This document shows positions 1-9,775 of a stretch of 46,531 nt of DNA, piece by piece; the stretch's first letter is position 1; every line of letters begins with the position of its first letter. Both the position numbers and the translations under genes were made by a program. The notes under the pieces were generated by a model. That model did no database searches and was not told where the DNA came from. It saw nothing but the letters and a program-made list of their open reading frames with translations. Origin of the DNA: Akkermansiaceae bacterium (GTDB lineage: Bacteria; Verrucomicrobiota; Verrucomicrobiia; Verrucomicrobiales; Akkermansiaceae); assembly GCA_947462535.1 (NCBI GenBank), contig CANHPN010000013.1, positions 1 through 46,531 of the forward strand, in the 5' to 3' direction.

Positions 1-142
1 GTTTTCCGGGTGTTCCCGCGCATCGGTCGCCAATGATTTCGATTTCAAATCCGCGGGGGATGTGGGGTGAGGCCAGCGCGAGGTCGATGACTTCCGGACC
101 GATGCCGGCGGGGTCTCCGAGGGTGATGATGATGCGCGGCAT
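1..142 (-). CDS. pdxA: PdxA, 4-hydroxythreonine-4-phosphate dehydrogenase (N-terminal fragment)
   Basis: Partial gene running off the left edge of the window; only the first 47 codons are visible. The protein begins MPRIIITLGDPAGIGPEV, the classic N-terminal signature of PdxA (short hydrophobic strand followed by the GDPAGIGPE loop). PdxA oxidises 4-phosphohydroxy-L-threonine in the DXP-dependent branch of pyridoxal phosphate synthesis in the cytoplasm. The ATG at 140-142 is the natural start because the family motif begins almost immediately after it. The rest of the protein, including the metal-binding histidines, lies outside the window. The neighbouring lipoprotein gene is divergent. The family call is seen directly from the motif; activity is by homology. 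Confidence 0.85.
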   Translation of the reverse strand, partial: MPRIIITLGDPAGIGPEVIDLALASPHIPRGFEIEIIGDRCAGTPGK

Positions 143-261
143 TGCCGAATTGTCGGGTGATCCGGGGTGCCTGCCAAGTGGGGAAATCGGCGAATTAAAA
201 TTACCCCGAATTTTTCATTTTGGGAGCTTGCGGGGAGGAAACGGGCTTCCTACTTTCGCCC

Positions 262-765
262 ATGACGATTTCGATAAACCATATCATCGCGCTTGGAGCC
301 TTGTGCTCGCTGCTCACCCAGTGCGGAACGTCATCAATGGGAGGCGGCAATCTGGGCGGGCCAGGCGTCGAGGAGCGGAATGCGAAGATCGCCAGTGAAC
401 CGACCGGTGACTTTTTCTATGGACGACGTTATTTCGTGGAAAAAACCCGCTTCTGGGGCTACGTCCGCCAACCCCGGCAGCCATGGAACCGGGCGAAGCT
501 CGTGATCATGCGCGAGGACAAGAAGAAAACTCCGGACCGGCTTTCCGAGGACGGCGCTCCCGGTCAGCGGTATGCTTTCGACAACAACACCGAATATCGT
601 CTCCGCGGCTACTACACCGGCCAGCAGGCGTATGATCCGAACAGCAACCAGTTTTTATCAGAATTCATGCTGACCGGCTACGAGCCGTTGGATAGCCAGC
701 CTGGATGGCTGTTCCGGCCGGACGATCGCTACGACCGCTTCCGGATCACGATGATTCCACGCTGA
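262..765 (+). CDS. Putative small lipoprotein of unknown function
   Basis: I do not recognise the family. The 167-residue protein starts with a hydrophobic segment (about residues 8-20) ending in LLTQC at Cys21, a lipobox-like site although Gln just before the Cys is unusual. The rest is hydrophilic and rich in Tyr, Arg and Asp, with many aromatic residues (for example RRYFVEKTRFWGYVRQP), as in secreted or periplasmic proteins. I chose the ATG at 262 over an upstream in-frame TTG at 220 because it places the hydrophobic segment near the N-terminus. It is followed after 25 bp by another plus-strand gene for a single-pass membrane protein, so the two may be cotranscribed. A role in the envelope is inferred from the signal only. 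Confidence 0.6.
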   Translation: MTISINHIIALGALCSLLTQCGTSSMGGGNLGGPGVEERNAKIASEPTGDFFYGRRYFVEKTRFWGYVRQPRQPWNRAKLVIMREDKKKTPDRLSEDGAPGQRYAFDNNTEYRLRGYYTGQQAYDPNSNQFLSEFMLTGYEPLDSQPGWLFRPDDRYDRFRITMIPR

Positions 766-790
766 GCGAGATTCCTGAGTTCCTACCTGT

Positions 791-1807
791 ATGAAATCCA
801 ACGATGTCAAACGTTCAGTCAAGTTCTACCGGGAGGGGCGGTCTGCGGGTGATGCGCCCAGCATGGGACGATTCGCGCGGATGCGTGGCACGGGTTTGCC
901 GAGGCAACGGCGCAGACAACAAGGCGGCGATGGCAGCCGGGGCAGGCGCGGGGGGGAATACGGCGAGAAGCTGGTCCGGGTCTGGTCGTTGATCATGGGC
1001 GGACTGGCGGCGGTAAGCCTGGCGGTCGTGATTTTCCTATGGCTGGGCCCGAAGATGAAGTCGGCGGGAGGTCGGGCCGGACAGGTTTCGTCAGGACCCC
1101 GGCAGGAGGCGCGGGTGGTCTCGCGGTTTGCCTCGCCGTCCGAGGACGAGGCGCTGGCCCTGGTCAGGCAGGCTTTATCCATTCGCAATCCAGAGAAAGT
1201 CGCCGGATTTTTTCGTCCGGGTGCCGCGAGTCCGCAGGAGGTGGTGGATTTCCTGGCAGGCATGAAGTCCGTGGACGGCGTGGTCGAGCGCTACACGTGG
1301 CTCAGCAGCATGGATGCGAACCGGCTTTCGATCGACGGGGTGCTAGTGAGCTTCAACGACCCGGAGAAGCCGCGATCCCGGTTGGCGTTGCTAACTCCTG
1401 ATGAGACCGGGACGTGGAAGATCGATTTCGATGCCTTTGCCCGCACAGTGAAGCCGTCGTGGGATGACATTGTGGAAAAAGGTGCCGCCCTCGCCCTGGT
1501 TCGGGTCCACATCGTCAAGGACAGTTACTACAACGCCGCGTTTAGGGACGACAAGCAATGGGTCTGCCATCGCATGGCTTCACCTGACGCGGAGGAAATG
1601 CTGTTGGGTTATTGCAAAGTCGGTTCGCGCCAGGCAGCCGCCTTGAACTGGATGTTTTCACAGGAGGAGAAGATGACCCGGGCGACCCTGGAAATCCGGC
1701 GGGTCGATGGCGGGGAGTCCCGTCAATTTGAAATTCTCAAGGTCATTGCCGAGGACTGGGTCGTGGGCGAGGTGCCTTTTGACGAAGGTTTCAATGAGTT
1801 CGATTGA
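791..1807 (+). CDS. Single-pass membrane protein of unknown function
   Basis: A 338-residue protein that I cannot assign to a named family. Residues 1-60 are very basic and Gly/Arg-rich (low complexity, probably cytoplasmic and disordered). Residues 65-86 form one clear transmembrane helix. Residues 90-338 look like a soluble domain outside the membrane, with alternating strand-like and acidic stretches and no recognisable catalytic motif. The start at 791 lies 25 bp after the upstream lipoprotein gene, suggesting a two-gene unit. The architecture, a basic tail plus an anchor plus an exported domain, recurs in other unknown proteins of this window (27800-28891), which points to lineage-specific envelope proteins. 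Function unknown. Confidence 0.6.
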   Translation: MKSNDVKRSVKFYREGRSAGDAPSMGRFARMRGTGLPRQRRRQQGGDGSRGRRGGEYGEKLVRVWSLIMGGLAAVSLAVVIFLWLGPKMKSAGGRAGQVSSGPRQEARVVSRFASPSEDEALALVRQALSIRNPEKVAGFFRPGAASPQEVVDFLAGMKSVDGVVERYTWLSSMDANRLSIDGVLVSFNDPEKPRSRLALLTPDETGTWKIDFDAFARTVKPSWDDIVEKGAALALVRVHIVKDSYYNAAFRDDKQWVCHRMASPDAEEMLLGYCKVGSRQAAALNWMFSQEEKMTRATLEIRRVDGGESRQFEILKVIAEDWVVGEVPFDEGFNEFD

Positions 1808-1866
1808 TCCCTTCCGCAAAAAACGTCGCCTCTCCAAGCGGAAGGGCGGCGGATATTTCTGATAGG

Positions 1867-3255
1867 TCAGGCGTAGGATGACTCCACGCGCTGGGCGACG
1901 TCGCGGTAGCCGTAATCGACTTCGTAGATCTGCTTGAAGCAATCGAGCGCGGACGGTTTGTCGCCCACTTCGGAGTGGATGAGTCCTTTTTCGTAGAGGA
2001 CTTCCTTCTTGGTGTTGTCCATGGCGACGAGGTCGGCGAGCGCGTCTGATAGCTGTTTGATCGCAAGGTCGAACATCGCTTTTGCGCGGAAGGCGCGGGC
2101 CAGTGTGAGCAGCACCCTGGTGCGGATGTGCGGGTTGCGCGTCGCCTGTTGGAGGTGGGGAATGGCGGCGCTGTATTCGCCGGCCTTGTAAAGCGCGGTG
2201 CCGAGTTCGAAGCGGAGCTGGGGATCGGTCGGGTTCTGATCGACACGCTTCTGGGCTTCCTTGACTTGCTCGGCGACGCGGTCAGCCTTGCGGGCGTCGA
2301 GCGCGGCCTTGAGCTCCGCGTTTTCCGGGTCGGCTGCGGCGGCGGCCTCGAGGTTTTTCATGTCGGTCTCAAGCGCGCGGTCGTTCATGGCGGAGGCCTT
2401 GGTGGCGAGGGCGACGTCGCCATTGCTGAGGGAGTGGGCCCAGCTGTAGAAGGTGTGGGCGTTGTGCCAGTCTTCGAGTTGCTCGTAAATGCCGGCCAGA
2501 TCCTTGACCGTCGCGAGATGGTTGGGATCCATGTTGTATTTCTCGATGACCTTGTCGCGACGTTCTTCGAGTTGATCGCGGGTGAGGCCGGTGCGGGAGG
2601 CCTTTTCGAGTTCTTCGAACTCGGCGGAGTTCTTCATGAGCGAGCGCATGTCGGCGTTTTCATCCCACTTCTGCTTTTGCATGGAAGCCCGCGCGGAGGC
2701 GTCCTTGGAGCCCTTGATTGCGGCGCCGTCGGTGGGGTGGTGCTTGATAATGTCGTTGTAAACTTCCGACGCCAGTTGCGGCTTTTCGCGATTGATGTAG
2801 AACTCGGCGAGCTTGTGAAGCAGCTTGGCGTTTTCCGGGCTGCCTTTGCGGACAGTTTCGAGGGCGAAGGCGGCGGTCTCGAAGAGTTCGAGCTTGAGGC
2901 AGGTGTCAAACAGGAGCTCGTTGGCCTGATCACTGAGGGGATCTTTTTCCAATTCCTTTTCAATCAGGGGGAGGGTGCCTTCCGGGTCTTTTTTGGCCAG
3001 CCCTTGCAGTTTCATCACGCCCATGCCGCCACCAGAGATGCCGAAAAGGCCGACTTTTTTCCTAGTGTTTCCAGCCAGCTGGAGTTCGCAGGAGCGGAGC
3101 ATTTTACGGCCCTCGAGGAATCCGGGAGAGTCCTTGAGAACGGCCTGGAGCAGGGTGATGCCGTAAGAGAGATTGGACGTCTGGACGGCGGTTAGCGCTT
3201 TGAGCCATAGGGGCTTGATGTTCGACGGAAGTTCTTTTTCGTTGATCTCGGGCAT
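1867..3255 (-). CDS. TPR-repeat protein
   Basis: A 462-residue protein made almost entirely of tetratricopeptide-like helical repeats. Typical repeat signatures include LFETAAFALETVRKGSPENA, the ASEVYNDIIKHHPTDGAA stretch, LGTALYKAGEYSAAIPHLQQ, and a final repeat near the C-terminus. A glycine-rich patch (GLFGISGGGMGVM) near residues 70-83 interrupts the helices and could be a small membrane-associating or flexible segment. There is no signal peptide. An upstream in-frame extension exists, but MPEINEKELPS at 3255 is a better start because the extension is basic and unrelated to the repeats. Such proteins are scaffolds for complexes; the partner is unknown. It is divergent from infA and convergent with the 791-1807 gene. 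Confidence 0.7.
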   Translation of the reverse strand: MPEINEKELPSNIKPLWLKALTAVQTSNLSYGITLLQAVLKDSPGFLEGRKMLRSCELQLAGNTRKKVGLFGISGGGMGVMKLQGLAKKDPEGTLPLIEKELEKDPLSDQANELLFDTCLKLELFETAAFALETVRKGSPENAKLLHKLAEFYINREKPQLASEVYNDIIKHHPTDGAAIKGSKDASARASMQKQKWDENADMRSLMKNSAEFEELEKASRTGLTRDQLEERRDKVIEKYNMDPNHLATVKDLAGIYEQLEDWHNAHTFYSWAHSLSNGDVALATKASAMNDRALETDMKNLEAAAAADPENAELKAALDARKADRVAEQVKEAQKRVDQNPTDPQLRFELGTALYKAGEYSAAIPHLQQATRNPHIRTRVLLTLARAFRAKAMFDLAIKQLSDALADLVAMDNTKKEVLYEKGLIHSEVGDKPSALDCFKQIYEVDYGYRDVAQRVESSYA

Positions 3256-3475
3256 GGCGGTGAGAATAATGTGGTTTTTTGGAAATGCCACTTTGCGATG
3301 GCTGAGGGAAAAAGTGGAGAGGTTGCGACGGCTTTGCAAGCGTGGGGTGAGGGGGAAATAGAGGGAATGCGCGGGGAGCGCGTTTTTTGGGATTGATGGC
3401 CCGGATTGGATGAGTTACCAAAGCCCAGCAAGGCGCGGGTTTTCCGATTCGCCGTTTGTATTATCTCAAGTCAAT

Positions 3476-3769
3476 ATGCCTCCTCGCCCAAAGAAATCGG
3501 GACGTCGTCTCAATCGCAATCGTTATGGTCCACCGAAGCGTTCCACCAAGGACGAGGAAGAAAAGGCGGTGGAGGTGGATGGAGAAATCTCATCCGTTCT
3601 CGCTGGCACCATGTTCCGGGTGAAGCTGGAGAGCGGGCACGAGGTGCTGGCTCACATTTCCGGCAAGATGCGCAAGCGTTTCATCCGCCTGGTGGTGGGT
3701 GACAAGGTCAAGATGGAGATGTCTCCCTACGACCTGACGAAAGCCCGGATCGTCTTCCGCTTGAGCTGA
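3476..3769 (+). CDS. infA: Translation initiation factor IF-1 with basic N-terminal extension
   Basis: IF-1 binds the A site of the 30S subunit during initiation. Residues about 33-97 form the S1-like OB fold with the family signature, including [20 protein letters not shown], then the [18 protein letters not shown] stretch. The protein is 97 residues against about 72 for standard IF-1. The extra length is a Lys/Arg-rich N-terminal extension of about 30 residues ([16 protein letters not shown]). I chose the ATG at 3476; no Met closer to the OB fold exists, so the extension is probably genuine. Its 3' end is one base from the convergent scpA stop. A candidate -10 (TATTAT at 3459-3464) lies just upstream, but no good -35 is visible. 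Confidence 0.9.
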   Translation: MPPRPKKSGRRLNRNRYGPPKRSTKDEEEKAVEVDGEISSVLAGTMFRVKLESGHEVLAHISGKMRKRFIRLVVGDKVKMEMSPYDLTKARIVFRLS

Positions 3770-3770
3770 T

Positions 3771-4550
3771 TCAAGCGTAGTCGGCCCCGACCTCGGCGGC
3801 TTCCAACGCGGCAACGGATTGGTTGTCGCGTCTTTCGATGACGATGTCGCCTAGCAGTTCACTCTGGCGGACCACGAACTGGTTGAGTTTCATCAGTTCT
3901 AGCAGCGCGAGGAAGGTGACGATGACCTCAGCCTTGGTGGTGGCCGTTTGGAAAAGCTCTTCAAAGCGGCGGGATTCCCCGGGCGCGAAGTGGCCCAGCA
4001 GCAGCTCGATTTTATCCGAAACGGTGAAGCGGTCGTCGATGATATCGCCGAAATCGTGGGATTCCTCGAAGCGTTTCAGGACGTTCTGGAAAGCGCGGAT
4101 GAGGTCAAAAATCGAGACTTCCGCGAGAGCGGCGGGTTCCTCGGCGGGGAGCTCGGAGGTATCCGGTTGGTGGGCGAAGCGACCTTCCTGTTCGAGCTCG
4201 CGGAGGCAGAGGAAGCCGGCGGCGTCCTTGAATTTTTTATACTCGATGAGCTGGCGGATGAGTTCCCAGCGCGGATCGTCTTCCTCGGCGTCTTCCTCCG
4301 GCGGCTGGTCCATGCGTGGAAGCAGGGTCCGGCTTTTCAGATACATCAGGTTGGCGGCCATCACGATGAATTCGGACGCGAGGTCGATGTTGAGCAGCTT
4401 GAAGGTGTTAATGTAGTCGAGATACTGGCGGGTGATGCCCTCGATGGAGATGGCATGGATGTCCACCTCGTCCTTTTTGATGAGGTAGAGTAGCAGGTCG
4501 AGAGGGCCTTCGAAGATTTCGAGGCGGACTTTGTAATCGTTGGATTCCAC
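3771..4550 (-). CDS. scpA: ScpA, segregation and condensation protein A
   Basis: Kleisin subunit of the bacterial SMC-ScpAB condensin that compacts and segregates chromosomes. The 259-residue protein opens with the diagnostic ScpA N-terminus: YKVRLEIFEGPLDLLLYLIK, then DIHAISIEGITRQYLDY and the LASEFIVMAANLMYLKSRTLLP helix that contacts the SMC neck. An acidic linker follows (PPEEDAEEDD). The C-terminal winged-helix region (about 200-250) contains VTFLALLELMKLNQF, also typical. Length is normal. scpB is not in the window. The gene is divergent from the 4656-6302 gene, with a perfect palindrome between them, and its stop nearly touches that of infA. Confidence 0.93.
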   Translation of the reverse strand: MESNDYKVRLEIFEGPLDLLLYLIKKDEVDIHAISIEGITRQYLDYINTFKLLNIDLASEFIVMAANLMYLKSRTLLPRMDQPPEEDAEEDDPRWELIRQLIEYKKFKDAAGFLCLRELEQEGRFAHQPDTSELPAEEPAALAEVSIFDLIRAFQNVLKRFEESHDFGDIIDDRFTVSDKIELLLGHFAPGESRRFEELFQTATTKAEVIVTFLALLELMKLNQFVVRQSELLGDIVIERRDNQSVAALEAAEVGADYA

Positions 4551-4582
4551 GGGGGCGGGTGGTAGGGGATGGATGCGGTCTG

Positions 4583-4605
4583 TGCGAGGGTAAATTTCCC
4601 TCGCA
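4583..4605. promoter_or_regulatory. Perfect 8-bp-arm palindrome in a divergent promoter region
   Basis: TGCGAGGG at 4583-4590 and its exact reverse complement CCCTCGCA at 4598-4605 flank a 7-base centre (TAAATTT) that is itself nearly self-complementary. It lies in the roughly 105-bp gap between the divergent scpA and 4656 genes. It has no T-tract, so it looks more like an operator for a dimeric regulator, or a 5'-UTR hairpin, than a terminator. Confidence 0.45.
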
Positions 4606-4655
4606 TCGGCGGTGGAGGAGCGTTTTACTTCTCACGCCGCAAGGCGAGTCGAATT

Positions 4656-6302
4656 ATGGAAGCCGAACAAGCGCAAGATTTCAATGAACGCCTGAGCCAG
4701 TGGGTGGCCAACCAAGGGTTTTGGTTTCAGGTTCGCTACTCGATGACGGGCACTGGCGGCAAGGGGGCTACGATGTTCCATTTGTTGCGAATGGCTTTCC
4801 GGGTGATGGTTTTCATGGTGGTGGTGGCGGCCGGGACGTGGGTCTATCTGGCCAAACGGACCGAGACGAAAGGGTTTAACGATGGATTACGGGAATCCCT
4901 CAAGTCGGCGCTTTCCGCTTCCGAGCTCGAGCTCAAGGGGTTTTCGCGGGTCCAGGGCCAGCTTGAAATCAACCGGCTGGCCTGCAACGGCGGCAGTGAA
5001 ACGTTCTACACCTCGCTGGAGGCCAGAAACCTCCACTGCAAAATGGGCTTTTTTGATGGCCTAGTCGGGCAGTGGGATCCCGGCACGATTGCGATTTCCA
5101 GGCTCGATGTGGAACTCCACGCCGGTGCGGACGATGCGCAGTCGGCAAAAAACCTTTCAGAGGCCTTCTTCAAAAAATCAAAGGATGTGTTGATCAACTC
5201 GATGGAGATCACCGACGCCACCCTGCGCTGGGGATATTCCGAGCGGACGTGGGGGTCCATCGAGAACAGCGTTCTCAAGGTCCAGCGGTTGGAAAACGGG
5301 TTGAAACTGAATTTCGCAGGCGGGACGTTTTCGCAGAACTGGTTGCGAAGGATCGGAATCGTCAGCCTGGTGGTGGTCTGCGATCCGGACGGTCTGACCT
5401 TTGAAAGGGCGGAGTTTCAGCAGGGGCAGGGGACGGTCGATTTTTCCGGCCTGAGGGTGACCGGTGGCGAGCGTCCGTTGGTCGAGGGCGTCGCGAAAAT
5501 CCGCAGGCTCGGCTTGGATAGCGTGGTGCCTCTGGCTTTGAGAAGTTTCGTCGATGGATCGATTTCCGGAGATTTCAAAGTGTCGGGTTCCACCAACTCG
5601 TCGGATGGAATCGGCTTCGAAGGCCAGGTCGCGCTGGACGGCCGGGATACGATCAGTCTGCGCGATCGGCTGCATTTGCTGAAGGCGCTGTCGGTGGTGG
5701 ATTACGTGCGGAACTACTACCGTGTGGATTTCCGCGATGGCTCGTTCCAGATGAAGACGGGCGGCGGCGGAATGGTGATCACGGACCTGAAGCTCAAAGC
5801 GGAGGATCTGGTTTCGCTCGAAGGAAACCTGCGGGTGAGGCTGCCCACGCCGGAAGAGACCAGGGCGGCCCTGGAAAAAACCGCAGGTGCCGGCAGTGCG
5901 CCGCTGTTCAGAGGCGATGAAGCTGGGAATGAAGATGTCGCCTCGAAGGAGGATAGCAGTGCGGATTTCACCCTGCGCCGTGCCGCTCTGGCGGCCAAGC
6001 GGGCGAGGGACGGAAACATGGGCGAAGGCACGTCATCGTTGTTCGACCGCCTGGGTCTCAGTCTTGAGATGCGCCGGCTTGAGGAGCAGGCGGCCGATCG
6101 CTTGTCCAGGACACTGCGTTACGAGGGCTTGTTCCGGATCACCTTGCCAGCGGATGCATTCGAGCGCGCGCCAAAGCTCGCCGCGCAGTTCCCGGTGGAT
6201 GCTAACATCGGAAGAATCCCGCTGATGGTTCCCCTCGAGGGCAGCCTTTACGAAATCACTCTGACGCAAGCCGAGGATATCTACCAGCAAGGAGCCCGCT
6301 AG
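4656..6302 (+). CDS. Large membrane-anchored protein, possibly AsmA/translocation-like
   Basis: A 548-residue protein of no family I can name with certainty. Residues 1-40 are cytoplasmic, residues 46-64 are one transmembrane helix, and the remainder is a long exported domain of alternating strands (phrases such as LRVTGGERPLVEGVAKIR and DGSISGDFKVSGSTN). That pattern resembles the beta-rich repeats of AsmA/DUF3971-type envelope proteins, but this is a weak resemblance by eye. Residues about 430-490 form a low-complexity, charged insertion rich in Ala, Glu and Asp. The start at 4656 (MEAEQAQDF) is preferred over an earlier in-frame start at 4569, which would overlap the palindromic control region. 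It ends 3 bp before the convergent metF stop. Confidence 0.55.
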   Translation: MEAEQAQDFNERLSQWVANQGFWFQVRYSMTGTGGKGATMFHLLRMAFRVMVFMVVVAAGTWVYLAKRTETKGFNDGLRESLKSALSASELELKGFSRVQGQLEINRLACNGGSETFYTSLEARNLHCKMGFFDGLVGQWDPGTIAISRLDVELHAGADDAQSAKNLSEAFFKKSKDVLINSMEITDATLRWGYSERTWGSIENSVLKVQRLENGLKLNFAGGTFSQNWLRRIGIVSLVVVCDPDGLTFERAEFQQGQGTVDFSGLRVTGGERPLVEGVAKIRRLGLDSVVPLALRSFVDGSISGDFKVSGSTNSSDGIGFEGQVALDGRDTISLRDRLHLLKALSVVDYVRNYYRVDFRDGSFQMKTGGGGMVITDLKLKAEDLVSLEGNLRVRLPTPEETRAALEKTAGAGSAPLFRGDEAGNEDVASKEDSSADFTLRRAALAAKRARDGNMGEGTSSLFDRLGLSLEMRRLEEQAADRLSRTLRYEGLFRITLPADAFERAPKLAAQFPVDANIGRIPLMVPLEGSLYEITLTQAEDIYQQGAR

Positions 6303-6305
6303 AAA

Positions 6306-7211
6306 TCACGCGTCGGCGGCGAGGCCGAGGCTATGATAGATTTCACGGGTCGCGTGGCTCTTGTTGAGCGTGTAGAAGTGGATGCCGTCCACGCCTTCGT
6401 TGAGCAGCCCGGCGCACTGTTCTGCGGCGTAGTGGATGCCCACGCGCTCGACGGCTTCGGCGTTAGATTTTGCCCGGTCAAGCGCCCGCAGCAGTTTAGC
6501 GGGGTATCTCGCGCCGGCGGCGAGCTCGGCCATGCGCTTCATGCCGGAGAGCGATGTCACCGGCATCACGCCGGCGATGATCGGGACGCGGATTCCCGCC
6601 AGATCGCAGCGGTCGCGGAAGTCGAGGAAGTCATGGTTGTCGAAAAAAAGCTGGGTGCAGATGTAGTCAGCTCCCTCGTCCACCTTGGCCTTGAGGAAAT
6701 CGAGCTCGTCGATCCGGTTAGGAGTTGCGGGGTGGCCTTCCGGAAAGCCTGCCACGCCGATGCCGAATCCGCGCGGGTCGGGGTGCGCTCCGGATTCGTT
6801 GAATTCGCGGATGAAACGGACCAGGTCCGCCGCGTGGCGGAATCCGCTCTCGGACCAGTCGTAATCCGGTTGGTCGCGCGGTGGGTCGCCGCGCAGTGCG
6901 AGTATGTTGCTGACGCCTGCCGCAGCGTAACGCTGGAGAATCTCCCCGACTTCTTGTCCGGAATGACCGACGCAGGTGAGATGGGGCACGGGCGGGATGG
7001 TGGTCGTCTGTTTGATGCGGACCACGAGATCGTGGGTGAGTACGCGGGTACCGCCGCCGGCGCCGTAGGTGACCGAGACGAAGGACGGGCGCAGCGCTTC
7101 GAGCTCGCGAATCGCTTGATAGAGGTCTTCCCAGGAGGCGGCGGTGCGTGGCGGAAAGAATTCAAATGAGAGCGATGGTTTCGAATCGCTGAGGATGTCT
7201 CGGATGTGCAT
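6306..7211 (-). CDS. metF: MetF, 5,10-methylenetetrahydrofolate reductase
   Basis: FAD-dependent TIM-barrel enzyme that reduces methylene-THF to methyl-THF for methionine synthesis. The 301-residue protein shows SLSFEFFPPRT near the N-terminus (catalytic Glu17), the SVTYGAGGGTR strand, the NILALRGDPPRD FAD/folate-binding loop, YICTQLFFDNHDFLDF, and PIIAGVMPVTS. All are standard MetF landmarks and the length is typical. I chose MHIRDILSDS at 7211; a longer in-frame extension is basic and unlike the family. The gene stands alone, convergent with the membrane protein gene on its left and divergent from the EF-hand gene on its right. No methionine-responsive riboswitch is evident in the 119-bp leader region. 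Confidence 0.95.
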   Translation of the reverse strand: MHIRDILSDSKPSLSFEFFPPRTAASWEDLYQAIRELEALRPSFVSVTYGAGGGTRVLTHDLVVRIKQTTTIPPVPHLTCVGHSGQEVGEILQRYAAAGVSNILALRGDPPRDQPDYDWSESGFRHAADLVRFIREFNESGAHPDPRGFGIGVAGFPEGHPATPNRIDELDFLKAKVDEGADYICTQLFFDNHDFLDFRDRCDLAGIRVPIIAGVMPVTSLSGMKRMAELAAGARYPAKLLRALDRAKSNAEAVERVGIHYAAEQCAGLLNEGVDGIHFYTLNKSHATREIYHSLGLAADA

Positions 7212-7330
7212 GGCGGGTGGGTGATAGGGAACGGCAAGTTTCCGGGCCGAAGACCGAAACTTTTTCAAGGAGGCGGAGTTTCTTTGGGACCTGGCTTCGC
7301 GTCACGCAGCAAAAAAAGCGTCAATCGATC

Positions 7331-7888
7331 ATGAAAACAATCCCTGTTTCCTTTCTTGTTGCGGGAATGCTGCTGCCTGCGGTTTGCCTTGCCCAGCCTC
7401 CGGCTACGCCGGAGAACCCGCCGCGGAACGAGAAGGGCGAGCGACGCGGAATGGAGCGGCCTTTGGGCGAGGGACTGAAGGCCGCAGACACGGATCGCGA
7501 CGGTTTCATTTCAAAGGATGAGTTCGGCGCGATGCCGCGCATCCAGAACCTGGCCGAGGAAAAACGCGGCAAGCTTTTCAGGCGCTTGGACAAAAATGGC
7601 GACGGCAAGCTGGGCGAGGACGAACTCGGTCACATGGGTAAGCCTCACGACTGGCGAGACCAGCCGATGGCGCGGCTGTGGCAACTCGACACCGACAAGA
7701 GCGGCGGCGTTAGTTTTAACGAGTTCAAGGGCGGGCGGGTTTTCATGAAGCTGCCTCCCGAACGGCAGGAAGCGGTTTTCAAGAGATTGGATACCGACCA
7801 GGACGGGATGATCACGCCGAGGGACCGCCCGGAGCCCGCGTTCAAGCGCCCCGACGGCAAGCCGCATCCCAAACGGCCGACCTCCTGA
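7331..7888 (+). CDS. Secreted EF-hand calcium-binding protein (probably truncated)
   Basis: The 185-residue product has a signal peptide (residues 1 to about 21, ending VCLAQ). Four canonical 12-residue EF-hand loops follow, at about 53-64 (DTDRDGFISKDE), 87-98 (DKNGDGKLGEDE), 120-131 (DTDKSGGVSFNE) and 154-165 (DTDQDGMITPRD). Calcium binding outside the cytoplasm is expected; the target is unknown. The ATG at 7331 is right because the signal peptide begins there. The reading frame stops at 7886-7888, but EF-hand-like coding sequence continues to 8083 in shifted frames (next entry). The native gene was therefore probably longer and this stop arises from a frameshift. It is convergent with the ABC-F gene. 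Confidence 0.8.
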   Translation: MKTIPVSFLVAGMLLPAVCLAQPPATPENPPRNEKGERRGMERPLGEGLKAADTDRDGFISKDEFGAMPRIQNLAEEKRGKLFRRLDKNGDGKLGEDELGHMGKPHDWRDQPMARLWQLDTDKSGGVSFNEFKGGRVFMKLPPERQEAVFKRLDTDQDGMITPRDRPEPAFKRPDGKPHPKRPTS

Positions 7889-8083
7889 GAATGACGAGGG
7901 CTCGAACCCGATCAACCGCAAGCTCGATGCGGAAGGCGACGGGCGTTGGCATTCGCGGAATTCCGTGTCGGGCCTGCGGTCAAGGACCTGACCGAGGACG
8001 AACAGGAGCGCCGGTTCGAGCTGCTCGACCGGAGTGGCGATCTTAAGATTTCCCGGGATGATTTCCCGCCGCAATCCAATTGA
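7889..8083 (+). pseudogene. Frameshifted C-terminal EF-hand portion of the preceding gene
   Basis: In the +1 frame relative to the upstream gene, from about 7872, one reads NGRPPENDEGSNPINRK then LDAEGDGR, the first half of an EF-hand loop. From 7943 the original frame resumes with LAFAEFRVGPAVKDLTEDEQ and then RRFELLDRSGDLKISRDDF, ending at a TGA at 8081-8083. The pieces join into two further EF-hands if one indel near 7865-7874 and a compensating indel near 7940-7943 are assumed. The intact ancestor would be about 250 residues. Either the gene is decaying or the sequence contains two single-base errors. The second hand ends in GDLKISRDDF, typical of these repeats. Confidence 0.65.
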
Positions 8084-8164
8084 GCTGAAAGCACCCCGCG
8101 GCCCCTTCACGAGGAACAGGGCGAACGTCCCCACGATGCGGGTGTGCTGCCGATGGTTTCCACC

Positions 8165-9775
<1,611 letters not shown>

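Noticed and set aside
2128-3195. Long open frame on the plus strand opposite the TPR gene (355 codons)
   Set aside because: It is an antisense shadow: very Gly/Val-rich with no motif, and fully covered by a convincing TPR protein on the other strand.
7212-7330. A SAM riboswitch before metF
   Set aside because: No S-box or other SAM-binding consensus could be recognised in the short region.
7895-7915. Sequence resembling a tRNA T-arm (GGGCTCGAACCC)
   Set aside because: No acceptor or anticodon arm can be built around it, and it lies inside the EF-hand remnant.
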